From Aspidapion aeneum (lineage: Eukaryota > Arthropoda > Insecta > Coleoptera > Brentidae): 64,000 nt of DNA. The first letter of the stretch is position 1; the number at the start of each line of letters is the position of its first letter. Position numbers and translations under genes: made by a program. Of the stretch, positions 1 through 11,659 are shown in pieces. The stretch spans positions 27,324,703-27,388,702 of the forward strand of contig OY755040.1 of NCBI GenBank assembly GCA_963576565.1, given 5' to 3'. The notes under the pieces were generated by a model. That model ran no database searches. It had not been told where the DNA came from and was given only the letters and a program-made list of their open reading frames with translations.

Positions 1-474
1 AACCTGCCAAAAAATACCGACAATAGCGTAGCGAGTTGTCAAGTAATTAAGTACGAAAAGTAGGTTTCTGAAAGCGTTAGGAACATTTGTTGTTCTCCTA
101 GCGTCAGGAAAACATAAAACAATTAAATTATAAAAAAAAACCAAAACACATCTACACCATATCATGCAACTTCTTCCAAAAAACAACTATTTTAACGAAA
201 TTTAACACCTTTTCTTTACACCGTAGCAACGTAGGCCTTTCATAAGAATCAAGAATTTATTTGACTCCGGTTTGTAAATAACAAATTGTAGCAACCCACG
301 TAGCACAATCATGTGTTTAACACGTAAAAAAAGCGTAAGAAAAAAAAACGTTGATTTTAAAAGCTGCTAGAAAAACACGTTTATTTCATATATGAAAACA
401 AGCTTAATGGGTCATTCATTAACGTTATAAAAAATAACATTGCTAAAAACGACATTGTACTAACGCCATTATTA

Positions 475-552
475 AATCAAAACAGCAATGTTTTTGCGTT
501 ATTTTCAAGTGAGAATCAAAACAGCAATGTTTTTACGTTATTTTCAAGTGAA
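475..552 (+). repeat. Tandem duplication, 39-bp unit x2
   Basis: Two adjacent copies of a unit beginning AATCAAAACAGC and ending TTCAAGTGA, start positions 475 and 514, differing at only a couple of positions. The rest of 1-1137 is AT-rich with no gene seen. A GGGACATCCTGTATA string at 663-677 resembles a Tc1/mariner-type MITE end. Confidence 0.8.
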
Positions 553-1137
553 TTCTTTATCTGAATATTGCGTACTAGACGAATTTATTACAGCGCCATC
601 TGCCCCTCAATGTTGAAAGGCTCGCCGGTTGCCACTTTATATGGGTCATATACTCATTGTTATGGGACATCCTGTATAAATAAGAAAAAAACAGCATCCA
701 AAAAAGTAGGTAAGTAGTAAAGTCGATAATCCCAAATAAGAGGTGAGCTAAAGCACTTTCAGACTCTGACGAAGGCGGTGTTGTTCGTGAGAGAATTGCT
801 TTTATTCCCCACTCGGAATCGCCATGTGTAAAGTGGAGCAAAAAAAGAAGCGGCGGAAATCCCATCCAATATGTGAACCTCAAAAAATGGCAATATACTT
901 ATCTATAATACCTACGCAAACGTGGATGAATCTTATACAGCGTGGCCAGCCTTCTATCTAGGGGTAGGATTTTTGTATGGGCCATAAGGATTGCATGTGA
1001 GAAAAGAAAAGCGTAAAACCAATGTTGCCGGTTTGCCAAAATATCAGAATAAGCCGCGACTTAATTCGCGACAAGTCAATTTATTCAGTTTTATGTAAGT
1101 GCATTCATTAAACGGGGTGATACACAACTAGAATATT

Positions 1138-1210
1138 ACATTAAAATTCTGCTTGTTCCTAAAAGTAAATAATTCACTTACTTTTACAAACAAGCAGAAT
1201 TTTAAAGTGT
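1138..1210. repeat. Near-perfect hairpin, about 30-bp arms
   Basis: Arms 1138-1168 and 1178-1210 pair with few mismatches across a 9-base loop; the outer core TAAAATTCTGCTTGTT is exactly mirrored. The size is compatible with a miRNA precursor or a tiny MITE. Transcription cannot be judged. Confidence 0.75.
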
Positions 1211-2840
1211 TATTATGATTATTGATTTTCGTTTCACAATCACTACAGTCAATTTTGTTTGAAAGATAACTTACAAATATACAGGTAAGCTACCTATTAT
1301 ATAATTTTAGTTTTTTTTATGCATTTTGTATCTATAGATGTATAAGTTTTATTATTCCATATGCAATATGAATTTAAAATTTGTAGGCATAGTCAATACA
1401 ATATGTTAAGAATGTTTTATAAAGCTAATTCATATAAATCAATCTAAAAATTGTTCTCATTATACTTGACTTATAAAAACTTAACTATCAATTACTAGGT
1501 ATCCAATTTTTTAGCTGGCTGAATAAATTTATAACTCTTTATAATAATAATAATACTTCAATTGTGATTCCAAGTGGAGAGGGAACGTTTAAGAAGGTCA
1601 TAGTAAAAGCAATTATACAGTTTTCTGTAGAAAATCAGAAATATCAACTTAAAACTAAAACACCTGTAACTTTTAATTTATGATTACATATATAAAGATA
1701 AATAAATTTCTTTTTTAAAATTGAATGCACAACATTGTCGTTTAAACTAAAAACAAAAGTGTTAGATGAAGAAATCTAATAAATATATGGGGCGAAAATG
1801 TGTTTTTCAAAAACTAATGGTTTTTGGTTGCCACTATCTCAAAATCGGTTACAGTTAAGGTTCAGTTTGGCATACCCATTTTGTAGGGAATTTAATGTTT
1901 TTTAATTTTTAACGAACCGCGTCGTAATCGAGTTATAGGCAAAAAACCGAAAATTTGCACCTTTTTACCTCCCTCCGCCACTGAAGTGAGGGAGCTAGAG
2001 GTGGGGACTTTTGATATGTTAATGTCCTAACTACCCTAAACCTATCCCCGGAGAGAAAAAATTCTCCCCCCCTCCATGCAATCTAAAACCCTCTCGTTGA
2101 CTGGACTATATGTCTATAGTAATAGCCATACTGTATTCACAATGGAACAAAAAAAAAATATTTCTACAAGAGACAAAGTGAAACAGCTTAGTAGGTACAC
2201 GACTGCGATTGTAGAAATATTATTGGAAAAGTTTTGGTCACAATATGAACGATGCTGACCCTAGACAACACAAGATCAACAAAGATTTGTTCACGTCAGT
2301 CGCGGACCAATGGCTACACCTCTTTTTTTCCAGACTAATTATAAAAATCCAAGAGTCTAAGACACCAAATATTAAAAATCGGAGCCGCGCAGCGTCAGTA
2401 AAACCAAACGAACGGTTGGTTACCTTATTACCTATTAACGGATAAAAAATCGTGAGCGTTCCCTGCCGCGGATTCTGTACTGTCGAATTCGACATGTCGT
2501 CCTCTCTTTCTATATTTTACAATTAGCAGGCAACAAAACATATGGCTATGAAATTCTACAGTGCAGAGAATGCGGGCCCAGCGTACAGACAAGCATTGTT
2601 GAAGCGATTTTTGTTTTTCGTTCGCCTGTGTCTACTCGATATGCCGCGGGGTGAAGGGGTCCGTTGGTTGTCATGACAACGTCGCATGCTTTCGCTGGAA
2701 AAAGAATCAGGCGTTGAACCTAAGTCAATTTTGGTTTTCTGTGCGTCCATTATTGAAATAGTGTCCGGTCACAGTAAATGGCTCGGTTAGGTCGCCTGAG
2801 TTTCTTGGTAATCTGTATCCGTTTACTTTAATTATTTTAC
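1211..2840. other. AT-rich stretch without recognisable gene
   Basis: Short open frames exist (for example 2076-2258 and 2245-2445 on plus) but none shows a family signature. Near 1840-1900 there is a CTCAAAATCGGTT...TTCAGTTTGGCATACC string that resembles the module shared by the DINE-like elements described below. Confidence 0.5.
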
Positions 2841-3053
2841 ATGTTTCCTGTATACGATGCAGTGTATGTTTTACTGGAAAACCCGTTTTCGAGGTTGAAC
2901 GACGATGACAAAAAAGACTTTTTCAACTGTGAAAAGCCGTCCTCTATATTGAACGTAAATAAACCAGCTAAGGTTAAATACAAGTGTACGTTCGACATTT
3001 TAAAGAAGGATAGACGAATGTGAGGCAAACATTGCAAAAATAATTGCAAATGC
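2841..3053 (+). pseudogene. Unrecognised coding relic with a frameshift
   Basis: Frame one runs about 55 codons from ATG (M-F-P-V-Y-D..., N-P-F-S-R-L-N-D-D-D-K-K). Near 3005 a shift to another frame continues I-D-E-C-E-A-N-I-A-K-I-I to a stop at 3051-3053. The composition is protein-like on both sides of the shift, which suggests an old transposon or gene fragment. No family recognised. Confidence 0.2.
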
Positions 3054-3243
3054 ATCATCGTGAACCTACTACCTATCTGATTTCGCTGATTTTACTGAAT
3101 TTAGGTAAGTTCTTCATAGAATAAGGATTATTATATTTTTATGTGTGTATAAAAAATGGGGGTAGGAAAACCCTGCGTCACCTATTGCGAAAGTCACGAG
3201 CCGCCACTGGTTCCCGTTAGTTGCTCAGACAACCTAAAAACAT

Positions 3244-3523
3244 TAGGGATTTATTGCAATAAAGCCAGGCACTAATTGTGCCGGGCACTATTCTGACAGT
3301 TTCGCATTGAAAACTGACAGTTGATCTTTCAAAATTGACATACCAAATTCGAATTTATAAATACAGTCGTATATTTTCCATTAATAGTGGCGGCACTATT
3401 AATTCCGATTCTTATAATACACAAAGGCCTAATTTTGAAAGAAGACAGCTGTTCTTATAATGCGAAACTGTCAACATAGTGCCCGGCACAATTAGTGCTT
3501 GGCACTATTGCAATAAGTCCCTA
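3244..3523. mobile_element. MITE-like foldback, family A copy 1
   Basis: 280 bp with inverted arms of about 65 bp (3244-3308 and 3459-3523) starting TAGGGATTTATTGCAATAAA. The motif GTGCC(G/A)GGCAC occurs in both arms and is itself palindromic. The same family recurs at 7126-7641. No coding content. Confidence 0.85.
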
Positions 3524-5260
3524 TTGTTTACCTGATTCGCTATAGAGATACCTTACGAAATCTTCCTCACAGAGGCAATATTTATAGTAGACGATCTCTC
3601 ATAAACTCACCTCTTCTTATTAAAGGCAAACATGCTGCAAGATGATTCTGCCCAAGTAGCAAGAAGACGTTGGCTAAACGTCGTGAAACGCGTTCAAGCT
3701 TCTGTTTGAACCCATTTCGAGGAAGATTTTTTGGTAGGGTAAACGTGGTGAGAGTTGTGTCGTAATAACTATATGATATTGATTGTTAAGTTACTGTGAA
3801 ATGTTTACATAGAAGCTGGGCAATGCGCAGCCAAGCCCACAACTGCGGCACAACGGCCAGAGAACGTTGAATTTTACTAACTACAAAATGTAGTACACAT
3901 TTTGTGCCTAAAAATGTTTTGCAAACGTCGTTATCACAACTAAAACTTACGTACTGCTAGGTATATGCATGTGCCGCCAAGGAAAGGCTTAAATTTTCAA
4001 GCGCGTCATTGTTAAAGAACTTCAAAAATATGGGTTAGACCGAAGGTGGATGCTTAAATTTAAAGATGAAGGTTCACAGGAGCGATGTAGTTTATTTTTA
4101 GTTTAATAATAATCCTTCATTTGCTGTATTTTCTAGCAAAATAAATGGAAATGCAGTCTTGCAATAAATTTGTTGAAGCGTTGCATTTGACATGTCGTAG
4201 GTTTTTGACAATTTAAAGACGCAATTTCCAAGCGACTTAAACGTTTTGACACAATTTGTAAGGTAATAAATTGGAGCATCTGTTCGAGTGTCAAGCACTT
4301 CATTAATACCATAATGACATATTAAAATGTAACTTTTTAAATTAGCACCACTTTTAACCACATCTTGATGATTTTTTTCAGATGATTTTTTTAAACACTC
4401 AATAAATAATGATTTGACTTAAATTTTTTCTTTTGCATTTAATCGGGGGTTTTTAAAAGAAATTGGTTCAAACCGACTGCGACTCTGTCAAGTAGATAAT
4501 CGAAAACAAAAATTTAAAACTTTCCGAGTCCCATTCAAAATAAATGTTTAAGGCTGGTTTTTGTTTTCAAATAAGATGACTTAAAAAAAAATAGGAAGTA
4601 TTCTAAAAAAATAGTTCATTTTCTTATGCTCACATGATTCTTTTTACAATTATTACTTTGTTATGGGCTCACTCGCTGGCACCATTTATGTACTAAGGAA
4701 ATATTAGAAAAACTTACAGTGATGAGGAAAAAAGTTGGGGGAGGGCGGCATATTCTCCCTCTTGCTCCAGGCGGCCAGTAGTCTAGCGACGGCCTGTGGT
4801 ATCCCGTAGGATAGTTGTTGAAGATTTTTTTGAACTAACCTAGATGGTAATAGGTCACAAAATTTTAAGTCAGCGGGTGTTTGCCTCCAATTTTAGTAGA
4901 AGGACCGGTGTGATGTCATAAATCCTAGATGGCGGCTTTTTGCATGTTTTTTCACAAACCTTGTAACTTTTTATAAAATAGTTTTACAGAAAAACTGTTT
5001 GTACGTTTTTTGTTTGAAAAAATGCAACTTTTTTGCTAAACATTATTTTAAGGTGCACAATATTTAATTTTTGTTTATATAAAGATCTGATCTGATCTGA
5101 TCTCTACTTAGGTGTTCCTAATTACCCTCCTCTCCCCTACCTTCAATAAGGGCCCAAGCCCTTTTCTCAGTGATTTACAATTACAAGCATTGCCAAAGTG
5201 TTCGATGCTTGCAATTACCTTTGTACTAGGTGCTCGTGAGCATGTTTTTCAAGTGCTTCG
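3524..5260. other. No gene seen; contains an interspersed repeat block at 4780-4960
   Basis: The 4780-4960 block (GATAGTTGTTGAAGATTTTT, then TAGGTCACAAAATTTTAAGTC and TGTGATGTCATAAATCC) is shared with 44590-44900, so it is a dispersed repeat. A minus-strand open frame at 4098-4361 has no recognisable motif. Confidence 0.5.
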
Positions 5261-5289
5261 CCCAGCCCAGACAACACACTTCTTCCCAG

Positions 5290-5510
5290 GGACGCACATT
5301 TCACGTCAGTACGTCCCGTGACCAATAAAATATTCACTAAGTACGTACAATTGCGTACGTACATAGTACTTCCACTCTGCGTACATTTTACGTCGATGCT
5401 TTTCGGGACCAATTAGGTACGTACAGTTTACGTCGGTTCATATCACGTCGGTAATTCTCGGGACCAGCTACGTACAAAGTACGTACATTTTACGTTCATT
5501 TTTCAGATGC
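5290..5510. repeat. Array of palindromic TACGTAC / TTTACGTC words
   Basis: At least eight occurrences of GTACGTAC-type palindromes and TTTACGTC words in about 220 bp, with GGGACCA spacers repeated three times. Similar arrays occur at 6725-6830 and 8665-8815. CpG is far more frequent here than in the surroundings. Confidence 0.75.
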
Positions 5511-7125
5511 GCTTAAGGACATTCAACAACGGATTTGGCTAATATATGGCTTACAATAGTTAACATTTAACGGCATTGTTAGAGATATATTACTTGAATA
5601 TTAAATCAAGCAAGATAAACTTCAAACCCAAGGTGACTTCGAGCCTCGAGGTAAAACTGGCCGATTCACTCTAAAGTAGGAATGTTTAGGAAGAAATAAT
5701 ATGTTAAATAGTACCTAGTCCTAATCCTACACTCTCTTTGTTTTAATTTGATGCCCTAAGTACAGGGTCATTGGTTAAACTTGCGTGGCCTTTATTAGGG
5801 GTTAATGTAGGTGACAAAAGTTGCATATTTTTTTCCATATTATTTTTTGGACTATGCCAGAAGAATCAGATGTCATTCCTTATGTCAAACTTTAACAGAA
5901 ACTTTCTTAAGTTAAAGGGAACACCCTGTATATTTCCTGTCAAAAAGAAAGACGCATTTTGTCTAATTTTAAAAACATAAGGTTTCTTAATATCCAGTTA
6001 AGCCGTTTTTGAGTTATTTAAGTTACAAATTTACATCGAAGTATAGGGAACCTTGGGCCAAGTGGATCATCATTAGTGCACTTTAATAGTAATTTAAAAC
6101 TAATTTAATTCAAAAGCAGCTTATCCTAATGTTAAAAACCTTTATATTTTGAAATCAGGGCAAAGATATCTTTAGTTTCACATAAGGAATGACATATGTG
6201 ACTTCTGTCATAGTCCAGAAGAAAATATGGAGAAAAAAACTGATACGACTCTTTAAAGTACTTTTTACAAATTTTGAGCAGTGTATTCTAAGCCACCATG
6301 GCAGCTTTATCAAAACTCAGTATTTTAACAATCTTAAAACTGTCAATGCCAAGAAAAAAATAATCAAATTTTCATGAGTTACAAAATAATAAACACATAA
6401 ACATAGTATTTTAAATGTATTATTTAGTAAAGCTAATAAAGATTCAATTCAAAATTAAATTCAATTTAACAGGAAAAAGGACGTTATTTATCACAACGAG
6501 CAAAAATATATTGTTAGCTCGTTTTTAACAAGTTTTATTTTATAAACATGCATAAGGAAATAAACAGTCCTCTTGGACGTCACAACACTACTGTAAAATG
6601 TAAATGTCAACCCGATATATTTATATAATGCTTAAAATAAAAACCGAGCTTTTCCAGTCCTATCAGATTTTTTTGAAATTAGCTGTACATTAACCCCTGA
6701 AAGAGACCACGTAAACATAGGATACTTATATTTTAGGTACTATATACGTACTATTTAAGTCTGGAATACGTACATTTTACGTTTAATTGCACGTACCATG
6801 TACTTACCTATAAAATGTGTACATTCGTCCAAAATAGGTCGAATGTAAGGTAAAGTCAGCTATTACCATCCTATTATCGATACCTTTGTGTTTGAACTCA
6901 AATATTAAGACAAATATAGGGTCTGTTGGGGTTTTCTTTGATAATCTAGGGTATTTTGTGTAGGCATAGGTTTAGATTTTTTTGCAAATACTTTAAAAAG
7001 TATTAAGAAAAACAGGTATTTTTATCACCGCCCTATCCTAAAAATTTTTGGATAAACAGCGCCCTATGGTTTGTCAATTACCGCCCTATATTTTTATTTC
7101 ATCGCAATGAGATAACCAAATGTAA

Positions 7126-7244
7126 TAGAGAATTATTGAAATAAAGCCAGGCTATAATAGTGCCAGGCACAATTTTGACACCTTCACATTGTAATATCAG
7201 CTGTGATCTTTCAACGCACGGCCTTTGTTTACTATATGAACCGG

Positions 7245-7275
<31 letters not shown>

Positions 7276-7641
7276 TGTCCTTATTGAAAAAAATGCCATG
7301 TACAATATTGCTGGAAATTTAATAAGTATTTAGTAAATAAAAAAAAGCACTTTTCAAAGGGCGAAGTCTAGCTGACAGTCCAGCAACTCAACATTAACCC
7401 TTATTGAGATTAAGAAATCTTACCTACTCTAAATACTAATCTCAGATTAATTTTATATCTATAAAACAATGAAGGAAAAAAAAAACGAACAAATTTGCGA
7501 AGCGAATAGTGACTTATTTTATTAATTGAAAATAAATGACGAAAGTTTTAGATTCGACTTTCGTATGTCAATTTTGAAGGGTGAATGTGTCAAAATAGTG
7601 CCTGGCACAATTATAGCCTAGCTGTATTTCAATAATTCTTT
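7126..7641. mobile_element. MITE-like foldback, family A copy 2
   Basis: Inverted arms of about 61 bp (7126-7191 and 7581-7641), beginning AGAGAATTATTGAAATA and containing GTGCCAGGCAC, homologous to the arms of the 3244-3523 element. The interior includes an (AAT) microsatellite. Confidence 0.85.
7246..7272 (+). repeat. (AAT)n microsatellite, 9 units
   Basis: Uninterrupted run of AAT triplets inside the family A MITE. Confidence 0.95.
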
Positions 7642-8829
7642 AATATCTTAAACTTTGTAGATAAAGTGAAACAAAGTTATAAGTAATTATTATACAGTAT
7701 GTGCGAAAATTTGCTTAATAAATCAATCAAATCAAAGTTGACATGCACAGTATACCGGGTAGAACACAAAGACACATATCTTGCATAAGAGTAAAGTACC
7801 CTTATTTGAATAAATAGAAAAAAATTGTAATAAAAGTTGTTTAGAATTAAAAGTTATGTTCTGGTGCAAAATTTGAGCCTCCTGTGACAACTTTGAGAAT
7901 TTTAAAATCTTCCGAGGTTTTTTTTTCGATTTTAAATATACCTTATATATATATTTTTGCAATTTCGTAAATCATATCAAAAAGATAACTGTTTTAAATG
8001 ATGTCAATAGAAATTTGTATTAGAGGCTGTTATTTGAAAAAATATAGAATAAAAATTAACCATTTTGTTTAATAATGAGTTGCACCAAGATCAGTAAAAT
8101 TTGAGTATTTCTGGATGAAAAGCCATGGGCGGGCGTAATATGATTTTATTATTTGTTCTACTTTATACTATAAATCAATATCAAAAAGATAAAATATATT
8201 TTAAAAAACTTAACTTAAAAAAAATATTACGAATTGAGATAACCGTCCTAATTGTATTACAAGACTACCCAATATCTGGATCTATTTTTTTTTTTAGTTT
8301 TTATTAAAAAAAGTTGATATTCTTATTGCTTGGAAGTCCTTCTAACATATGTTATACATAAACTCCACCTTTAAAATTAATTTGAATATTATTTTTAAGA
8401 AGTCCTTTAACCTAACTAATTCAAATTCTTATAGGTTCTTATAATTAGGTTTTCACTTCACTCCACATCTTTTCGCGACAGGTAAACAAATAAACCATCT
8501 TTTTTTCTAGCCTGTAGGCTCGATCACCCCACTCTTGCGTTCCTTTGGGTGCCAAACCACATGTATTTAAAAAAGACAACCCTGCTATTTTTATACGCAA
8601 TATTCACAAGAAAATTAACTGTAAAGCCAATTTTGCATAGGGCGGTAATAGCTGAATTTACCTTACGTACATAGTACGTACTTCAGAACGTCCATAGTAC
8701 GTACAAATCGAAGGAAAATAATGACTAAAGTTACGACGTCCAACAATGTACGTATTTTGTACGTACACTACGTCGCAAAATTATCTATTATGTATGTACA
8801 AAGTACGTACTTGTCTGCTGGGAGCTCTG

Positions 8830-9572
8830 GATTTTTTTATTAAAAAAACATATTTTTGTGTTAAATTTGTGTTTCAAACCAATTTTGATCTCAACAGTGT
8901 GGCCTCATTGGGGAAACACCCGACCAGGACGGATAAAATCGATAACATAAAAAACTGACACACTGACATGACAGTGCGTGTGGAGAAAACTTTTTTCCTA
9001 ATTTTTTCTTTTGTTCAGTTCTTTATTAGATTTCTTGGATATTTTTTGGGTAGAGTTCGACATGTAACAAATTTCATATTTCAACATTACATACATTTTT
9101 ATGTCTTTGTGTTTTTTATCACGGATAAAAACCCATATACGTAAGAGAGTTGTCGAATTTTTGTTTATGGATTTTTATATATTTATTGTAAAAAATTAAA
9201 AAGTAACTACTACTGAAAAAAACAAAAGTTTTGGCCTCTTTAAATTATTTAAGGAACAAGTATTAAAAAAAAATAGGATAAAAAAAAAAGATTTAGTTTT
9301 CTTTCTGCTGCAGATGGACTCGTATATTAATTCTCTTCATCCTAAATTATGTGCATTTTATTTTTGATTCTCATAATATCTAAATTATATCTGAAACTAA
9401 AATGGCCCAGTCCGGCAACCTAAATTATAATAACTGTAAGCCACGGACTTCCTAACTTCAAAATGGATTGCTTACATATATGGCTGAAACACTTTAAATG
9501 CCCTGCAGCGTGTGTTTGACGTTTTGGCCCCCCGTTCAGGTAAGAGCACTGGTTTTTTTCAGTTTGCTCTGT
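8830..9572. other. No gene or repeat structure recognised
   Basis: AT-rich, low-complexity sequence with stops in all frames. Confidence 0.5.
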
Positions 9573-9790
9573 TGGCAAGGTCTTTATACTTTCCATAGGT
9601 TACCCACAGAATTTTGAAGGTCATTGAACCTGACTGGCCAACTGTAATCAGATTAAAAAATCTACGTCACCGGGTTGCCTTCAACCATTTGTTTTATTGA
9701 AACCCGATGACGCAGCTACCGTCGTCCAGTTAAGTTCACATGACTGGTCAAATTCTGTAGGCAACCTGTGTAAAAATATAAAGAGCTTGC
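9573..9790. mobile_element. Foldback, about 70-bp imperfect arms
   Basis: The left arm begins GGCAAGGTCTTTATACTTTCC; the right arm 9722-9790 ends with its approximate mirror (AATATAAAGAGCTTGC). The shared inner words include GGTTACC/GGCAACC and ACAGAATTT. The loop holds a second pair, ACCGGGTTGCC and AACCCGATGACG. Confidence 0.7.
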
Positions 9791-9972
9791 ATTAGATCCT
9801 CGTTTTTCCGCACCCAAACCATCGCTGAGCTCCACCGTCTTCTGTGTGAATCAGCTGTTCGTTCTCGTATTTTCTGAAGTTAAAATTTTCATCTTTGTAA
9901 CTGTATTTTTTACTGATTTTAATTGTACCAGCCATAGACTCAAGTTCAACAATTTTTCACTCAATTTCAAGT
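9777..9972 (+). promoter_or_regulatory. Candidate TATA box, short non-coding exon and strong splice donor
   Basis: TATAAAG at 9777-9783 lies about 25-30 bp upstream of a possible start near 9805. About 165 bp of less AT-rich sequence follows, ending at a consensus donor, CAA|GTAAGTAT (GT at 9971). This is the layout of a 5' UTR exon, or of the 5' part of a retroelement. No coding exon downstream was recognised. Confidence 0.25.
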
Positions 9973-10507
9973 AAGTATATAAGTGGTAACAAGTGTTGCC
10001 ACCGAAATCGAATCCAACAATTGAAACGCATGGAGCAATGACAAGCGTTATCTATTTTGATGATAAGAAGTCCGTGCTGAAAGATAATAATCAGAACGCA
10101 AACAGCGCCCTCTATTGTCCAGTCACTAAAAATGGAAGAGAATTTTACGTGAGAAGAAAATAGAGCGGTGCATGCGCAGTTGACACATGCATTTATTCTG
10201 ATTTTGGTAATTTTATTAAGTTTACTGGCGTAACTGGGTCTTCCAGGTTTTACAAATTATTTTTATTGATTATAGTTTACGAGTTTATTTTTCAAGCAGG
10301 TTGTAAAGTTTTCTTTGTGTCCCGTTATTTAATGCCCAATTTTGAATTCATCTAAGTTGGGAGAATTTTGTATTTTTTCAAAAACTGTTTGAGTCGTAAT
10401 GAACATAAAAAATATTGCTTTAACTAACATTAGTTCAAAAGTTGGGTAATTCGTTTGAAAAAAATAAGTTCGATAATCAATTACGCTAACATTTTGGGAA
10501 ATGGACC

Positions 10508-11057
10508 TAAAGTAATATGCACTAATTACACTAAACCCAGGTCTCGGTCAATTTCGTTCAAATTTAAATATGTTATAGCCCTATTAATCCTGACTTAAAA
10601 ATCACAAAAAAAATTGGGGTTCAATCGAGTAGGTTATGGCCTCTTATATAAAACTCTGCAAGGCACCAATGAGATAATAGAAATAAAATTTCGGACTTCC
10701 ATTGTGTTTATTTATTTTAAACACGACGCGACGTTTCGGTTAGTAAGTATCTCTAACCTGTAAGTGTGGTAAATCATATGTAGGTGAAACGAAACGCCCT
10801 ATTTAGGTTAGAGTAAATGAACCTTTAAAAAATTACTAATAAGAGGATATTGAAAAGAGTAACTGCGTATGGCAAGGGCTATATCTCATTGCTAGTTTCA
10901 TTGGGGCCCTGCAGAGTTCTATATACGACCCCAACCTACTCGATTGACACCCAAATTTTTTTGCGGTTTTAAAGTCAGAATTAATAGAGCCACAACTTAC
11001 TTATAATAAGAACAAAATTGAACGAGGGTTCAATCTAATTAGTGTATAGTACTTTAT
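10508..11057. mobile_element. Foldback with about 160-bp arms enclosing a Penelope fragment
   Basis: Arms 10508-10675 and about 10896-11057 are inverted copies: TCAATCGAGTAGGTT at 10621-10635 mirrors the right arm near 10935-10950, and CACTAATTA at the left tip mirrors TAATTAGTG at the right tip. The centre is occupied by a Penelope-like piece, listed separately. Confidence 0.8.
10679..10890 (+). mobile_element. Penelope-like element fragment with GIY-YIG nuclease motif
   Basis: Translation from 10759 reads C-K-C-G-K-S-Y-V-G-E-T-K-R-P-I, then a stop, then V-R-V-N-E, the GIY-YIG-type endonuclease entry of Penelope-like elements. The preceding 70 bp (AAATTTCGGACTTCCATTGT) is the reverse complement of the tail at 16238-16306, the inverted arrangement typical of this class. 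Decayed and truncated. Confidence 0.7.
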
Positions 11058-11659
11058 ATGTACAAAGTTGGATATTATTCTTGCAATATCCATTAACTGA
11101 CGATCATTAGTTCATTTCAAAATCACTTTATTTAAGGTGAAAATGAAGAATAATTAAGTTATGTCAGATTAATTTTGCAAAGCGACAGACCAACTATCTG
11201 TTTCTCAATAAAAGCGCTATCTTATATAAATTTAACTACCCAATTTTTTCCTTAAGAGGTAAGCTTTTGGAAATAAATGTTTTTTTAAACTAGTTAAAAC
11301 TCGAACAAATGTTTTTTTAACTAATTACAACTGGAACTAATGTCAAGATAAAATTTTAACAAAATACCAAAACTCTTTGTTTGATACTAATTGCAAGGCT
11401 GCCGGATTATTTTATATTTTTATTTGGGAAACAATAATAATAATTAGTGTATCTTAACAAATAGCCTTACTAAATCTAATATATTATACTCTAGTATCTT
11501 TCTTTTACTTGTACTCTTTTAGTCACTTTCATATTTACAAAATTTACTTTTTACCAAAAATAGAATTAAGCAAAAAACCCTTGACTTGTATACGGGGTGT
11601 TTTCTGTGTATTAATCTGATTCTTTTTAAAGAAATACAGGGTATACCATTGACGTCGCT
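11058..11659. other. No gene seen
   Basis: AT-rich spacer with stops in all frames and no clear internal repeat. Confidence 0.5.

Larger units (their letters stand above)
6725..8815. mobile_element. Foldback element with TACGTAC-array arms, carrying a nested MITE
   Basis: The left arm (about 6725-6880, ending in TAAGGTAAAGTCAGCTATTACC) is mirrored at about 8636-8815 (GGTAATAGCTGAATTTACCTTACGTAC). Between them lie ACCGCCCTAT words at 7030-7090 and the nested family A MITE at 7126-7641. No coding region recognised inside. Confidence 0.65.

Noticed and set aside
575..883. 102-codon minus-strand frame with hydrophobic stretches
   Set aside because: It runs through a GGGACATCC-type transposon end and A/T tracts; the hydrophobicity reflects T-rich codons.
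7099..7305. 68-codon frame with a Tyr run
   Set aside because: The Tyr run comes from the AAT microsatellite read on minus.
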